Shown here one piece after another: positions 1-12,000 of a DNA stretch of 64,000 nt (positions are counted from its first letter, which is position 1; every line of letters starts with the position of its first letter). The position numbers and the translations under genes were made by a program. The notes below the pieces were generated by a model, which searched no databases, was not told the DNA's origin, and saw only the letters and a program-made list of their open reading frames with translations. This stretch comes from Lepidodermella squamata (taxonomy: Eukaryota; Gastrotricha): NCBI GenBank assembly GCA_047495785.1, contig JBLDXI010000032.1:1612001-1676000 (forward strand), written 5' to 3'.

Positions 1-631
1 ATCGGCGATTTAACGATTTCAATTAAATCCTCCTTATTAGTTTTTGCAAGGGCGGTTTTCCCTCTAATTCCGTCCTCGGCTGATTGCAGGATTTGAATGA
101 ATTTATCCAGTTGTTGGATGAAATCTTCCGGGCCGTCTTTTGACAACTGACCCCAATCGTCGAGTTTTCGCAGCGATGGAACCATAAATTTCGACAAAAC
201 CTCGGCGATTGTTGACAATAGGGTGGATTTACCGAGATGAAACGACGACGTAATAATGTCTTGCGAAACATTGACAGCATTAATCGGCTTTGACGTATCA
301 TCCGTGGTTCGCAGAAAAGTAATACATGTCCCACTTAGAGGCTGAAAATTCGAAAATTTTTGAAAAATCATCTTCACATAAGTATTCTTAATACCTCTGT
401 TGAGCCGCTGGTAACAAAAAGCCGTTTTCCATCTGATGTTACCGGCTCGATATCAACAGCATCTTGGTAGAAAAGCGTTAAATATCGCCGGCCGCCGTTT
501 CGCGCGTTCAGAAATTCGTCGAACTGATCGAACTGCTCGTCGCAGGCGAGGAAATTTTCGACCTGTTCCGTATCGAGCCCAGAACACATGGCGATATGCT
601 GAGACAGGTATTTGTACCGCTCATCTTTCAT
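1..631 (-). CDS. Cytoplasmic dynein 2 heavy chain-like, N-terminal part (partial)
   Basis: Two exons read on the minus strand: 631-395 and 341-1, joined in phase 0 across a 53-bp intron (donor gtatta, acceptor ttttcag). The gene continues past the left edge. About 190 residues are visible. They resemble the tail N-terminus of the dynein-2 (intraflagellar transport) heavy chain: a FLxxxN block, a beta-rich stretch, then CITFLRTTDDTSKP and a helix ending FMVPSLRKLDDW. From memory these line up with VLVFFKLRPE and VFAPMLLKDQEW of DYNC2H1. Such proteins drive retrograde transport in cilia. ATG at 631 is the likely start because nearby homologues begin a similar distance from these blocks. The frame stays open upstream to an acceptor-like site near 709, so a 5' exon cannot be excluded. 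No motor domain is visible here, so the family call rests on the tail only. Confidence 0.6.
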
Positions 632-2102
632 CTCAACGAGGCGCCTCTCATCCCTGACTAGTTTCTTTATCTGAGGTTTGCCTTTGTTTTGATTGCCATG
701 AGGGAATATCTGATAAACCGATTAAAAATAAGAATTTTTTATGACGGAATAATGTAATTTTTTTACCGATTCTCTTTTTGTGGAGTTTATTAAAGGCGGC
801 GCGAGATCTCCAGATTCCGCCATTTTATTGCTTTAAAAATCACCAAAATAATGATACCAGCTGCCTAAATTTGTGAAATAAAAATAATAAACAAAGGTGC
901 TGTATGTTTAAGAACCAGCTGGAGGCTGTTAGCGTATAGAATAAGGTGGCTGCAAGCTAAAGCCGCCTGAAAACCGGTGGCCATTAGCAACGACAGCATC
1001 TCCCACGTTCAATATTATTGTGCACCCGATATAGCGATCAAATTGTTGCGCGCTTCGTATATGCCGTTTCCTTTTATTAGGCAGTTGAGTGTGCCATATG
1101 TAATAATAACGAATCAGGTATAGGTATAGGTACAGGATAAAAAAAATCGAAGGCGTTGACGCGCTTCGTGCTATAAATTATGCACGTGGCTTTTTTGTGC
1201 GCGACCGGTGAAATTGGTTACTAACTCGCGAACTCGCCTGCGATAATATTTTGCCGGCAGTGCTGTGATCGATTTCTATCCGATCGGATGACTTAGCTCT
1301 ACTAGCCTGGTAGAGAAGGTGGCTCGATATCGTGTGTGTTCACTTGGCCCTTCGCAGTGACCTCAAAAGTTCCTATTATTACTATGACCTATACTTGCCG
1401 TGCGCATTCAAAAAGAGCCGCAATATCTGTTATTGGTAGTGTCAATGTAGGTCACACATATACGAGTCAGATACGTTTTTAATTCAAAATCCAACAATCA
1501 CATATTACCAGTCTCAGCCGGAGAATTGTGTTGCTTTTTGTTGTCAGAGGTTCGATATAACTTTCAGTATCATTCCCCCCCCCTCCTCCCCATTGATAGG
1601 GTAGCTGGAAGAAGCCGCCGGAGGCGAGTTTGTTGACTGTAGTGCGTATCGTTTTTAATGAGAATTGGAAAATTTCAATATAATTGCGACATCGATCTTT
1701 TCAATGTAAAAGCGTGGATGCATCAAATATTTTTGAACCTCACCTATTTTCAGTAAAAAATTTACTATGATTTTGGCATCCTTTTGTTTCTGTTGCTTCT
1801 TTATGTTTTTATCATGATTATATTTGACCGCTTTTTATGCTGCTGAAATCTGAAGAATCCACGCGAATAGCATGGAGACAGCTGGCAAACAAAAGCCAAT
1901 TTTAACGCGTTCCATTTTCCTTTTTTCTCGCCTTATTGCTTTTAACATTTTTAAGAGTTCTCGCCTTCATTATTGTTGTTTTTGCCGCTAAAAATAACTG
2001 CCAATAAAAGTCCATCTTGTCTTACCATTTTTTGCTCCGATAGCTCATAAACACAACGTATATATTTTTCATTCATTTTATAGCTCAATTATTACATAAA
2101 AA
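632..2102. other. Intergenic region between divergent dynein-like and aminopeptidase genes
   Basis: No convincing coding exon is seen on either strand. It holds a poly-C run near 1575-1583 and AT-rich DNA up to the aminopeptidase start. Both flanking genes point outward, so their promoters should lie here, but I see no clear TATA box for either. Confidence 0.6.
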
Positions 2103-5008
2103 ATGACGGTTATGAGCCAGTCTGAGCCTGCATTGAAAAAGCCTTTCGAGCGCTTGCCTACCAACGTCAAGCCAATCAATTACGCTCTCCGAATTCACCC
2201 GAACCTCGCCGATTTCACCTTCAATGGGTCGTCTGAAATCCTGGTCAAAATTATCGAGTCAACAAATAAAATCACGCTGAATGCTGTCGACCTTAAAATC
2301 ACATCGGCGACTTTCAAAACTGGGCAGAAATCTCTCTCGGCTACTACTGAGCTGAATACCGAGGATGAGCGAGCGATTTTTACTTTCACCGAAGATTTAC
2401 CTGCTGGCGAAGGTGTTTTGAGCCTGGTTTTCAACGGCGAAATCAGCGATAAAATGAAGGGCTTTTACCGATCGAAGTACGTCACCCCAAATGGCGAGGA
2501 AAAAGTCGCAGCAGTCACTCAATTCGAGGCAACTGAGGCCCGTCGAGCCTTCCCATGCTGGGACGAACCAGCTATCAAAGCCACATTCGATGTCACCATG
2601 GTTGCCCAGCGTGATAAGGTTGTCCTTTCGAACATGCCGGTAAAATCGGAGAAATCAGAGGGCGATGCTCTGAAGGTGGTTGAATTCGACCGGACGCCTA
2701 TCATGTCGACCTATTTGGTGGCTTTCATCGTCGGAGATTTCGAACACCTCGAGACAAAAGATGCTGATGGTGTGGTTGTTCGTGTTTTTACTCCAATCGG
2801 AAAACGAGAACAGGGACGGTTCGCACTTGAAGTCGCTGCTAAATCCCTTCCATACTACAAGGTATAAATTTCAATCTTAAAAATATTGCGATTTTTCAAT
2901 TTTTCGTGAATTAAAAAATTATTGAAATTTGAAAAAAAATTTAAAAATTTAAAAATTGCGATTTGGAATTTTCCAAAATTTTTATTTTGGAATTTTTGGA
3001 ATTTGGATTTTGGAATTTTTATATAATTTTCAATAATTTTTAAAAATTCCAAGGAATATTTTGGGATCGGTTATCCGTTGCCGAAAATGGACCTCATTGC
3101 CATACCTGATTTCGACGCCGGTGCCATGGAAAATTGGGGGTTGACCACCTACCGCGAGACAGCCCTACTCGTCGACCCTGAGAACACAGCTATTCGTAAT
3201 AAACAATACGTGGCTCTAGTCGTTTGCCACGAATTAGCGCACCAATGGTTCGGTAATCTAGTTACCATGGAATGGTGGACCCATTTATGGCTAAACGAAG
3301 GCTATGCGACTTGGATTGAATTCCTATGTGTCGATAAATTATTCCCCGACTGGCAAATCTGGTCTCAATTTTTGTCGATGGACTTCACGCCGGCTATGGA
3401 TTTGGATGGGTTGAAGAATAGCCACCCTATCGAGGTCGAAGTGGGCCATCCGAGTGAGGTTGACGAAATTTTCGACACGATTAGCTACTCGAAGGGTGCG
3501 TCAATCATTCGCATGATTCACGACTTTATCGGCGACCCGGCCTTCCGGAAAGGAATGAATCACTATTTGACGAAACACCAGTTCTCAAATACTGAAACTA
3601 ACGATTTGTGGGCATCTCTATCCGAGGCGAGTGGCAAAGATATAGCTCGAGTGATGAACTATTTCACCAGCCAAATCGGATACCCTGTTTTGTTCGTTGA
3701 ACTGAAGAACGGGAAATTGGCGTTGAAGCAGGAGAAATTCAACGCGGATGGTTCGCGAAATTTGAGTCAAGATGCTCCGATTTGGCCGTTGCCTGTCACG
3801 GCAATTCGCGAAAAGGGTGGCTCAAACAAACGATTCAGCGAATTCGTGCTTGATAAACGCGAGGCTGAAGTTGACGCGAGTTTCCTCGAAAACGACGAAT
3901 GGGTCAAATTCAACGCAAATTCCGTCGGTTTTTACCGCGTCCGGTATTCTCCGGATTTACTGGAGCGCTTATCCCGTGGCGTGAAGAGTGGCTCACTATC
4001 GCCTGCAGATCGGCTGGGCTTAACTGCTGATCTATTCGCGCTGTGTCGAGCTGGATTTGACGTATCGATTCCGCAGTTGCTGGGATTTTACTTGAATTTT
4101 GCCGAGACTGAGACGGACTTTTCGGTTTGGGACGATATCGCCGGGTCCCATTCGGCTATTGCTACATTGATGCAGTATACCTCACATGGCGACAGTTTTA
4201 AGGTGAGATAACGTTCAAAATAAAAATATCGTTTAATTTTAATATTTTCAGGCTTTTTCTCGGAAATTATTTGGGCCTATTTCTCGCCGCCTTGGCACGG
4301 AGCCTCGCAGCACTGATGCGCCGAGTGATGCGCTTTTGCGGGCTCTCGTTCTCACGAAAATGGGACACGCAGGTGATGCGAACACTATCGCAAAAGCGCG
4401 GCAACTTTTCGATGATCAAGTCGCTAAAAAATCGCCGATTCCGGCAGATTTGCGCGCAGCTGTGTATGGCATTGTGGCTAAATACGGCGGTGTTGATACG
4501 TACCAGAAAATGTACGAGTTGTTCAAGGAGACTACGTTGAATGAAGAGAAGATACGGCTACTACGCGCTATGGGGCAGCATGATGACATCAACCTCAAGC
4601 GAAAATTACTCGCATTTTCGCTGTCAGATGAGGTGAAACATACTGATTTTTGATGACTAAGAAAAATTCAATTTTCGTAAATTTCAGGTTCGATCTCAAG
4701 ATACGGATTATTGCATTGCTGCGATTACAAACACGCCTGATGGCCGTCGCTTAGCGTGGGAATTTTTGAAGGCCAACTATTCGCTGTTCGTCGAGCGCTA
4801 CAAGGACAGCATGATTTTCGCGTATATTTTCGAATCAGCGGCCGAAGGTTTCTATTCGACCCAGGACGCGGATGAGGTGGAGGCTTATTTCGCCGCTAAC
4901 CCCGTTGAATCAGCAACGCGCATGGCTGCCCAGACCGTCGAGGGCATTCGCATGCATGCCGCATGGCTGGCGCGCGAAAAAGCTGGACTTGACAAATTTT
5001 TCGGATAA
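2103..5008 (+). CDS. Puromycin-sensitive aminopeptidase (M1 zinc metallopeptidase)
   Basis: Four exons: 2103-2861, 3054-4202, 4252-4632 and 4688-5008, all joined in phase 0, giving 869 residues, close to the usual 870-920 of this family. It removes N-terminal residues from peptides in the cytosol; no signal peptide is present. The exopeptidase motif GAMEN is at about residues 276-280. The zinc site HELAH is at 312-316, with the third ligand Glu in WLNEGY at about 335, the standard HEXXH-18-E spacing. The C-terminal ERAP1-like helical domain follows. The first acceptor, ccaag at 3053, is weak, but it restores YFGIGYPLPKMDLIAI, which fits the family. The start ATG at 2103 precedes a normal M1 N-terminus. 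A polyadenylation signal AATAAA lies at 5071. All catalytic residues are intact. Confidence 0.95.
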
Positions 5009-6021
5009 CATGTCATTATGATTCACCCTACTACACAAATGATTCGCTTCTGACGACTGATTTCTATATAAATAAATATGGAATTCGACACCTGTGGATA
5101 GTTTTAATTTTATTGCGGCTATGATCAAACGAAAACCAGGCCATAGCGCGCATGCATTTTCCGCGTATTTTGAACTGATGAAAGACTATAGCGCCTTAAT
5201 TGCTGTTAAATTTTCGTTCAAATTTAAATTCAATATTTGCTGTTGAGGTGGGAGGAGTGCGGATGAAGGGCACCGTCAAAGCAGACAAAAGGTGAAACAG
5301 ATACACCTGAAACAGATAATAACCGTCATTTACCCTGTCCATCATCGTGTTGATAAATATGTCCGCACGACTCATCATCGCCGTAGAGTAAACAAAGCGC
5401 GGTGCCACCATGATACCGTTGCTAAATTTCGGCCGCGCGGGCTGAAAAATAAACAAATACCCAGTGGGCGCGCGCCGACACAGTGCGCGTGTTTGCGCGC
5501 GCTCATCATCGCACCGGCTAAATACTAGCACCTCAAAGTTCGAGGCCTTGAACGGGTGAGGAGTAAAGGCTGAAAGACTATCCTGGTTTTATTCGGCCGG
5601 TCATTCGTGCCGATTTCCGCCTCACAAGAATCTGCATTTTCACCCGAACTCGACGCTCGAGCACGTTTCCGACTTTTTGTCCCCGTGCTCTTGTTTTACT
5701 AACATAGTCATAGTTTAATGATGATAGTCGTATACTCTTGCTCGACCCCGCGTAGAAATTACCTGTGCAAGGACAAATTTCTATTTTACAATATTAAGGC
5801 GGCGTTTTTTATTTCGAAATTCGATTGCTCTTTCATTATTTGACCTACTTTTACGCACACTTTTATTACGAAAACTGGCCTGCGCTAAGATGACCTACTT
5901 TCTTTAGTAATAAACACAGCTAAATCTCACTTTCTGTTTTCTTGCTGCTACTCATCTCAGAAGAGCGAGAATAGGGAATAAGTTACTCGCTCTAATTTGT
6001 TGTCAATAACCGCCTTGCAGC
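5009..6021 (+). other. Intergenic region upstream of the mosaic receptor gene
   Basis: It contains the aminopeptidase 3' end with AATAAA at 5071, then about 900 bp without a credible exon. The short open frames near 5196-5531 overlap on both strands and have skewed composition. No TATA box or known element stands out. Confidence 0.55.
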
Positions 6022-9000
6022 ATGTCGTTAGTTTTGAGGCGCGTGCTGATAGGCGCGCTCGTTCTCATAGCAAATCGAACATCTTACGGCTACGAGTGGA
6101 TCGACGACCCATTCGACGTACCGCTGAATGAGGCGCCGTCTCCACTACAACGCGGCGGCTCGCCGTCCCTTGTCAGCGACCTCGATCGTTCAACTATTTT
6201 TCTATGTGATTTCGAATTCGGCCGATGCAACTTCCGATCAGTCTACGCGTATCGTAACTCGAACTTAGCGATGACGTCGAAGCAAGCGAGCACTAATCGC
6301 TCGGCATCAAGTAATAAATCTCGTGTTTCCTGGACGGTTTCGACGGGCATTGGCCATCTCGCTGCGGCGTCTCCTAGCGGGGGCGCGGATGGTTTCGCAG
6401 CCGCTAGTGGAGTTCGGCCGCAATTCGACCACACCTTGATGTCGAAAGAGGGCCACTTCATGCTGGCAACGTCTGGTGAACACCCTGCGTCGACAGCCTC
6501 ATCGAAGCCGGCATCTCACGAAGCAACTGGTCGAAGCCCATCTTCGAACGCTAATGCAGCGCAACACCCGCTGTTGGTCAGTGCCGAAGTCGCTTGCCCA
6601 CCCTCCGCGGCTCAGTGTTGCGTATCGCTCTACTACCATGCTGTCGGCGAAGATGTTGGTGCTCGTATTCTTTTGAGACTGGGGTCTTCAAACTCAGAAT
6701 TCGTCTTGGACGTTCTTCGCGGTGAAACGGTATGCATTTTTACATCCTTTATAATAACTAATAATATTTTAAATATTAATTGAATAGTTTAATTTTAATT
6801 TTAAATTGGATTTTAATTTATTTAATTATTTAATTAATTTGATTTTTGATATTTTTTCAAGCCCGGAAATATGTGGCGCAGGTGGTCGCATAACGTCGAC
6901 AATATGGCGCCATTCAAGCTAATGCTTGACGCTGAAGTAGCCGCGCCCACTTCGTACTTCGCCATCGACGATGTAAGCGTCGAGCGCGGCACTTGCGTGC
7001 GCACTGAATTCGACGAACCCGGCGCCGTCGTTCGCGCATCAACTTTCGCGTGCGCCTTCGACGACTCAATGTGCGGCTTCACGCAGGAACAATCCGCTGA
7101 CCAGTTCGACTGGGCGTGGCACCGAGGCCGTACCCCAACCCTCGACACAGGACCGGATGCTGACGTTTCGTAAGCAATTTATCAAAATTTTCAAAAATTC
7201 TCAAAAATATTGAAATGTAGGTCAATTGGTGGATATTTGTACGTTGAGTCGACTAAACGTACCCTCTTCGACCGAGCCGAAATCTACTCACCAATTTTTG
7301 ACTTTTCCGCTTTCGCCTCGGATGGAAGCAGGTGTTTGGAGATTGAATTCTACTACCACATGTTTGGAAGGTCTGGACTAAATTTCGCCTTATTTACCTA
7401 TTGGAAAAATCATTATTTTTTTAGGTCAACTGGAACTTTGAGTGTCTTCCTTGAAACCGCAGCCGGTAAACAAGCGATTTGGTCCCGTCGTGGCCAGCAG
7501 TCGTCGCAATGGTTGAAAACCGTCGTTTCCAACATGGCGCTGAAAGAACTCGCGGCAAATGCCAACGGCAATACAACGTTCCGGTTGTCGTTCGAAGCCG
7601 TTCTGACGGGAGTTTCGTACTCGGACGTCGCTATCGACCAGTTGGACGTCCGCTACGTCGCCTGCGCGAATGAAGGCCTCGCATGCCCGGCCCCGCCCGC
7701 TGTCGCCCAAGCTCAATTTATTTTCAAGGTATTTCCAATTTTATTTTCATTTAAATTAAAACTAAATGCTATTTTAAGGATGGTACGAATAAATCGGCAC
7801 CTCAGCCTGGTGCGAAGGCGATGTATGTATGCTCTCGTGGCTATGATTTGCTGGGCGCTATTGAGCTGACTTGTTCCGCTGACGGCACGTGGTCTCCATC
7901 GGCGCCTATCTGTGTTACAGCTCGAACAAATGGTAAAAAATTGCAAAGAATTCCACAGCAATTTTCATTATTTTTACTCAAATGTTTAATTTTTGCTTGC
8001 AGCGAGCAGCGATTAGTTTGAGATTTCGATGCTCCCAATATAAGTGGGAAATATTTTGCAGAATATTCATAAATATACTTTGAAATTGGTCTCATCTCCT
8101 CCTTAAATCATAATTTTAGCTCCTACTAAATATTTGCCTTCAAGTGCGCGCGTGCCTATTTCATGGTTTTGAGGGAGTTTCAGTAGAGCTGGCAAGGGTG
8201 AATGATTTTTCGACAGGTTTTCGAATCGACACCTTCACAACAAACCAGCTTCTGCGGCCAGCCGATACCATCATGAGCAGCAATGGCTTCGAAAATGCGA
8301 CTTCTCCTCCGAATGAACTACCTTCATCAGCTATGACGTTGCTGCTATTGGCCGAGGAGCGGCCTGTCCGTTCAGTGTTATACGCGGCTAAAATCGGTGC
8401 GGAAAGTGGCGATGACGAGGAAGAACTCGTCGTACCCCGGGTTCAATTATCCGCGTCTCGTTCCTGCGTCTGGCCGTCATTCATGAAAAACTGGCCGTCA
8501 TCACTGCCGTTGCCTAGCAACCGGTTACGAATTGTCACCGGGGCTCCATTGGCCTGCCACGGGCGGGTCGAGCGGTGGGAATTCGCATCCCCATTCCGAC
8601 CGGATTCGCCTCGCTTTTCCATGGTCTACCTAGCAGTTTTCCGCCGAATCGACCCAGTTCGGTATCGGTTAGTTGGCTCAAATCGCGTCCTTCTCGCCTC
8701 GCCAACCGATTTCGTGTCATTCGTCGTACCAGCCGAGCGACGAATCGCCGTTCGCCCGGGCGATTTCGTCGGCTACTACTACCGCAGGTCGCAAGACTCC
8801 GGCCTAGTGCTAGCCCTCGATGCCGAAACAACGCCGTACGCTGCGAGTGAGGACGAGCTGTTCGACGTAGTCGAAGCGCCGATTTTCGAAGATGACATCG
8901 ATGACGCGACGTCGCGTGTGCTCACCCTGGCCGATCCGCTGTGGATGCGCCACCGCGCCACTCGCCCGCTTCTTCGCGCTATCATCGTAGGCTATGAGGG

Positions 9001-12000
9001 TATATTACACGCACGCATGAAAAAAAACACGCCAGGGATGTGCTCGTATCATCGTTTAATTTCGCGCTTGTTACCCATTTTTCGATCAGCTTTGGAAATG
9101 GAAATAGCTCATAATTTCAAATTAATTAAAAATGATTAATTGGACCTGGGAATTAAGGCGGATAATTAAAATTTCAAGAAAATTTGAGATTAAATGTTGA
9201 GAACTTCAAATTGGCAAGGACATTTTTTAAGTGAAATCGAGCCGGATTTTTTCTATGGGACCCGCGAAAAAGTTGAAAACGATATACGAGCAACCCTGAG
9301 CAACAGCGCGCCGCGGTTCCAGTGATTGAAAATAATGACTATAATTTGCTTATTTTTACGGCGAAAATTGACTTGATACGAGCACTGACCTGCGTCTCGA
9401 AATTGCAAGCTAATTTCTTTTTTTTTCTATAAGGAAATTGTCCTGAGCGAATTGTCGCACACGCTGCTGCTGTTGGTCCGTCGACCATTTTGCCGGAGAT
9501 TGCCGACGACGAGTCGTGCTGGAACCTGTGTCGCCGCGAGCCCTCCTGCACGGCCGTGACGTGGGACGGCGATGCGCGTCGCTGCTTTGCCGTTGCTCAT
9601 GTGGCCTCGCTGCAACTAGGCGGCCCTCGATCCGCATCGGCCGCTACTTTTCTGAAAGAATGCGACGGCCAGTGCGAGTTGAGGCCGGCTACCCTGGGCG
9701 AGGACGATTCGGGGTCGGATGTGTCTCTTGATGGCGAGACGATGCCTGGTCCGGATGCGAACGGCAGACCTCCTCACACGCGAGGCGAGTTGACAACCCC
9801 GGCTGATTGCGAAGCTTACTGCAAATTAGCACCTGAGTAAGTTGAAAACTTAATTAATTAAAAATTAATTAATTAATAGGTAATAAATTAATTAAAAAAT
9901 CAAAATTGGAAAATGTTGGATTGAAAAATTGATCGAATAATATTCAAGTGCTTAAAAAATAAATAATTAGAAAATTAGTTGATTATTAATTAAATAAATA
10001 AATTTAATTAATTTATGTAATTATAAAATAAATTTCAGGTGTGTTGGCCTAACTCACGCCTCTGCTTGGGACGGCGTTTGTACCTTTTTCCGCTCTGTTC
10101 GTTCGCTCCGCCCGGCTGAACACCGCCGCTCTTTCGTGAAAATCGGTTGCCGAGCCGCGAAAAAGAAGCCGCTCGGCGAGGCCTGCTCAAAATCCTACGA
10201 ATGCGAAACTGGGCTCGTTTGCTGGTCTCCAATCACCGGCCATCAGACTGGAACTGGCGCTAACGGCCCACTGCTCGGCAGCCATGTTGCTCCATCCCTC
10301 AGCTATGGCGCTAATAGCTTCCGAATTTGTAAGTGTAACAGGAATAAATTTGAAAATTTTGCTAAAAAAATTTGAAACAGGCAACTGCATTGGATGCGAC
10401 CAGTTCGGGCAAACACCATCGACTTCAACCCCTAGTACGACGACTAGCTCGACGACCACAGTCACAACTACCACAACCAGCACTACAACTACTACGACAA
10501 CCACCGAACCCACAACAACGACTACTACGACCGAACCAACGACTTCGACTACTACAACCGAGAGGGTTACTACCCCTACTGCTACTACCCCTGCTGAAAT
10601 TATTGAGGAGGACACGACTACTACACCATTGGCTTTCGAAGCCCTGGCTATGCAGCCTCGGCCTCGTAACAACAACCCGACCATCCAGCACCAGCGCCTT
10701 GTTCAGGTGCCGGGTGAAAGGGCGACCCAGGCGCCCAGTGGGTGCCAACCCCGGACGCCACACATCGAAGGCGCCCGGTTGTTGGTCGACGGCGATGGCC
10801 TGCGAGTTGAATGCATCGAAGCAGGTCATCGCCTCATCGGCCCGTCTCGAGTCGTCTGCCTCGCATCTGGGGCCTGGTCGGCTCTACCGGCCTGTATCGC
10901 CGCTGACCCACTGGCCTGCGACGCCGGGTACACCGATGTCCAAGGACCTGCCTGGATACCGAAATTACTCGCCCCGGCTCCGGGAGCTTGGCTCAACATC
11001 TGCCCGGGTATGCCAGTCGCATGTGCTGGCAAACTCTTCGCCTGGCAGTATGTCTCGCTGTTCGGTGCATCCGATGCCCGAGTCGCTAACCAGTCCATCT
11101 ACCTGGCTGTGTGGCGTCAGGCCGGTGAGAATGCCTACAAACTGGTCGGATCGAACGTAGTCACACCCATTTCACCTGGTGGCCAACTTGAGCTGGTCGA
11201 GGAGTCGCAGCAGATTGACGTCATTGCTGGAGACATTTTAGGTTTGTTTGATTCAAATTTAAATGAGCTACTTCTAAAGAATTTTCTGAATTTTTTTTGC
11301 AATTATATTGAACAGAAAATTTTTCTTAAAAATGTAGTATTTTTGAAATAAATTTAATTTAATGAAATTTTTGAAAATTCAATATATTTGAAATTTTTTA
11401 TATTTTTTGAAATTTTGCTAAAATTCAAGAATTTTGAATTTTTTTATTATTAAATATCTACCTATTTTTCGTTTGATTTTAGGTGTTTACTACTCGGATG
11501 CCGAATCCTCGACCGCTGTCGGCGTTGTGCCATTTTTCGACGGCGAACGCGCCTCAGCAAGCGACCTAGCACCCTCATCGCACCACCGCAACACCGCCCC
11601 AGTCTGCGTATCAGCCCGCATGTCGGCGCTCGACATCGGAACAGCGATGATGGTGCGCGGCCGCCTCGTCATCGAACACCCGTCGATGGTCCGCCGCGTC
11701 TACGCCATTCGCGCCCACGTCCGCCGATCGCCCCACTCCCGCATCATCCTCTGCGGCGTGCCGCCCGCCGTCGCCCGCGCCGCCCTACTCCCCGGCTACT
11801 CCAACGACCTCCCCGCTCAACCCGGCGATTCCGTCGTCTACCAATGCGCGGAGGGCGCTAAAATGACCGGACCCGCCCGGGTCGTCTGCCTCGAGACTGG
11901 TAAATGGTCGGAATTACCCATCTGCGCACCCGGCGAGGTTGTAGTCGCTTCATCAGCCCCGCAACGCGCTAAATCATCCGCATCAGCCACGGCGAAACCA

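Noticed and set aside
5196-5531. Overlapping open frames on both strands upstream of the receptor gene
   Set aside because: No domain resemblance, no supporting splice sites, and the frames mirror each other; likely chance.
7933-8183. Possible end of a separate shorter gene at the stop near 8021
   Set aside because: Splicing from 7932 to 8145, 8184 or 8217 keeps frame into a long exon of the same receptor, and all later exons remain in phase to a transmembrane end.
10420-10610. Threonine-codon repeat considered as a CRISPR-like or satellite array
   Set aside because: Irregular ACN codons in frame with the receptor exon; no spacers or fixed unit.
10187-10684. Long minus-strand frame rich in Val opposite the Thr-rich stretch
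   Set aside because: It is the complement of ACN repeats that encode the mucin-like region on the plus strand.
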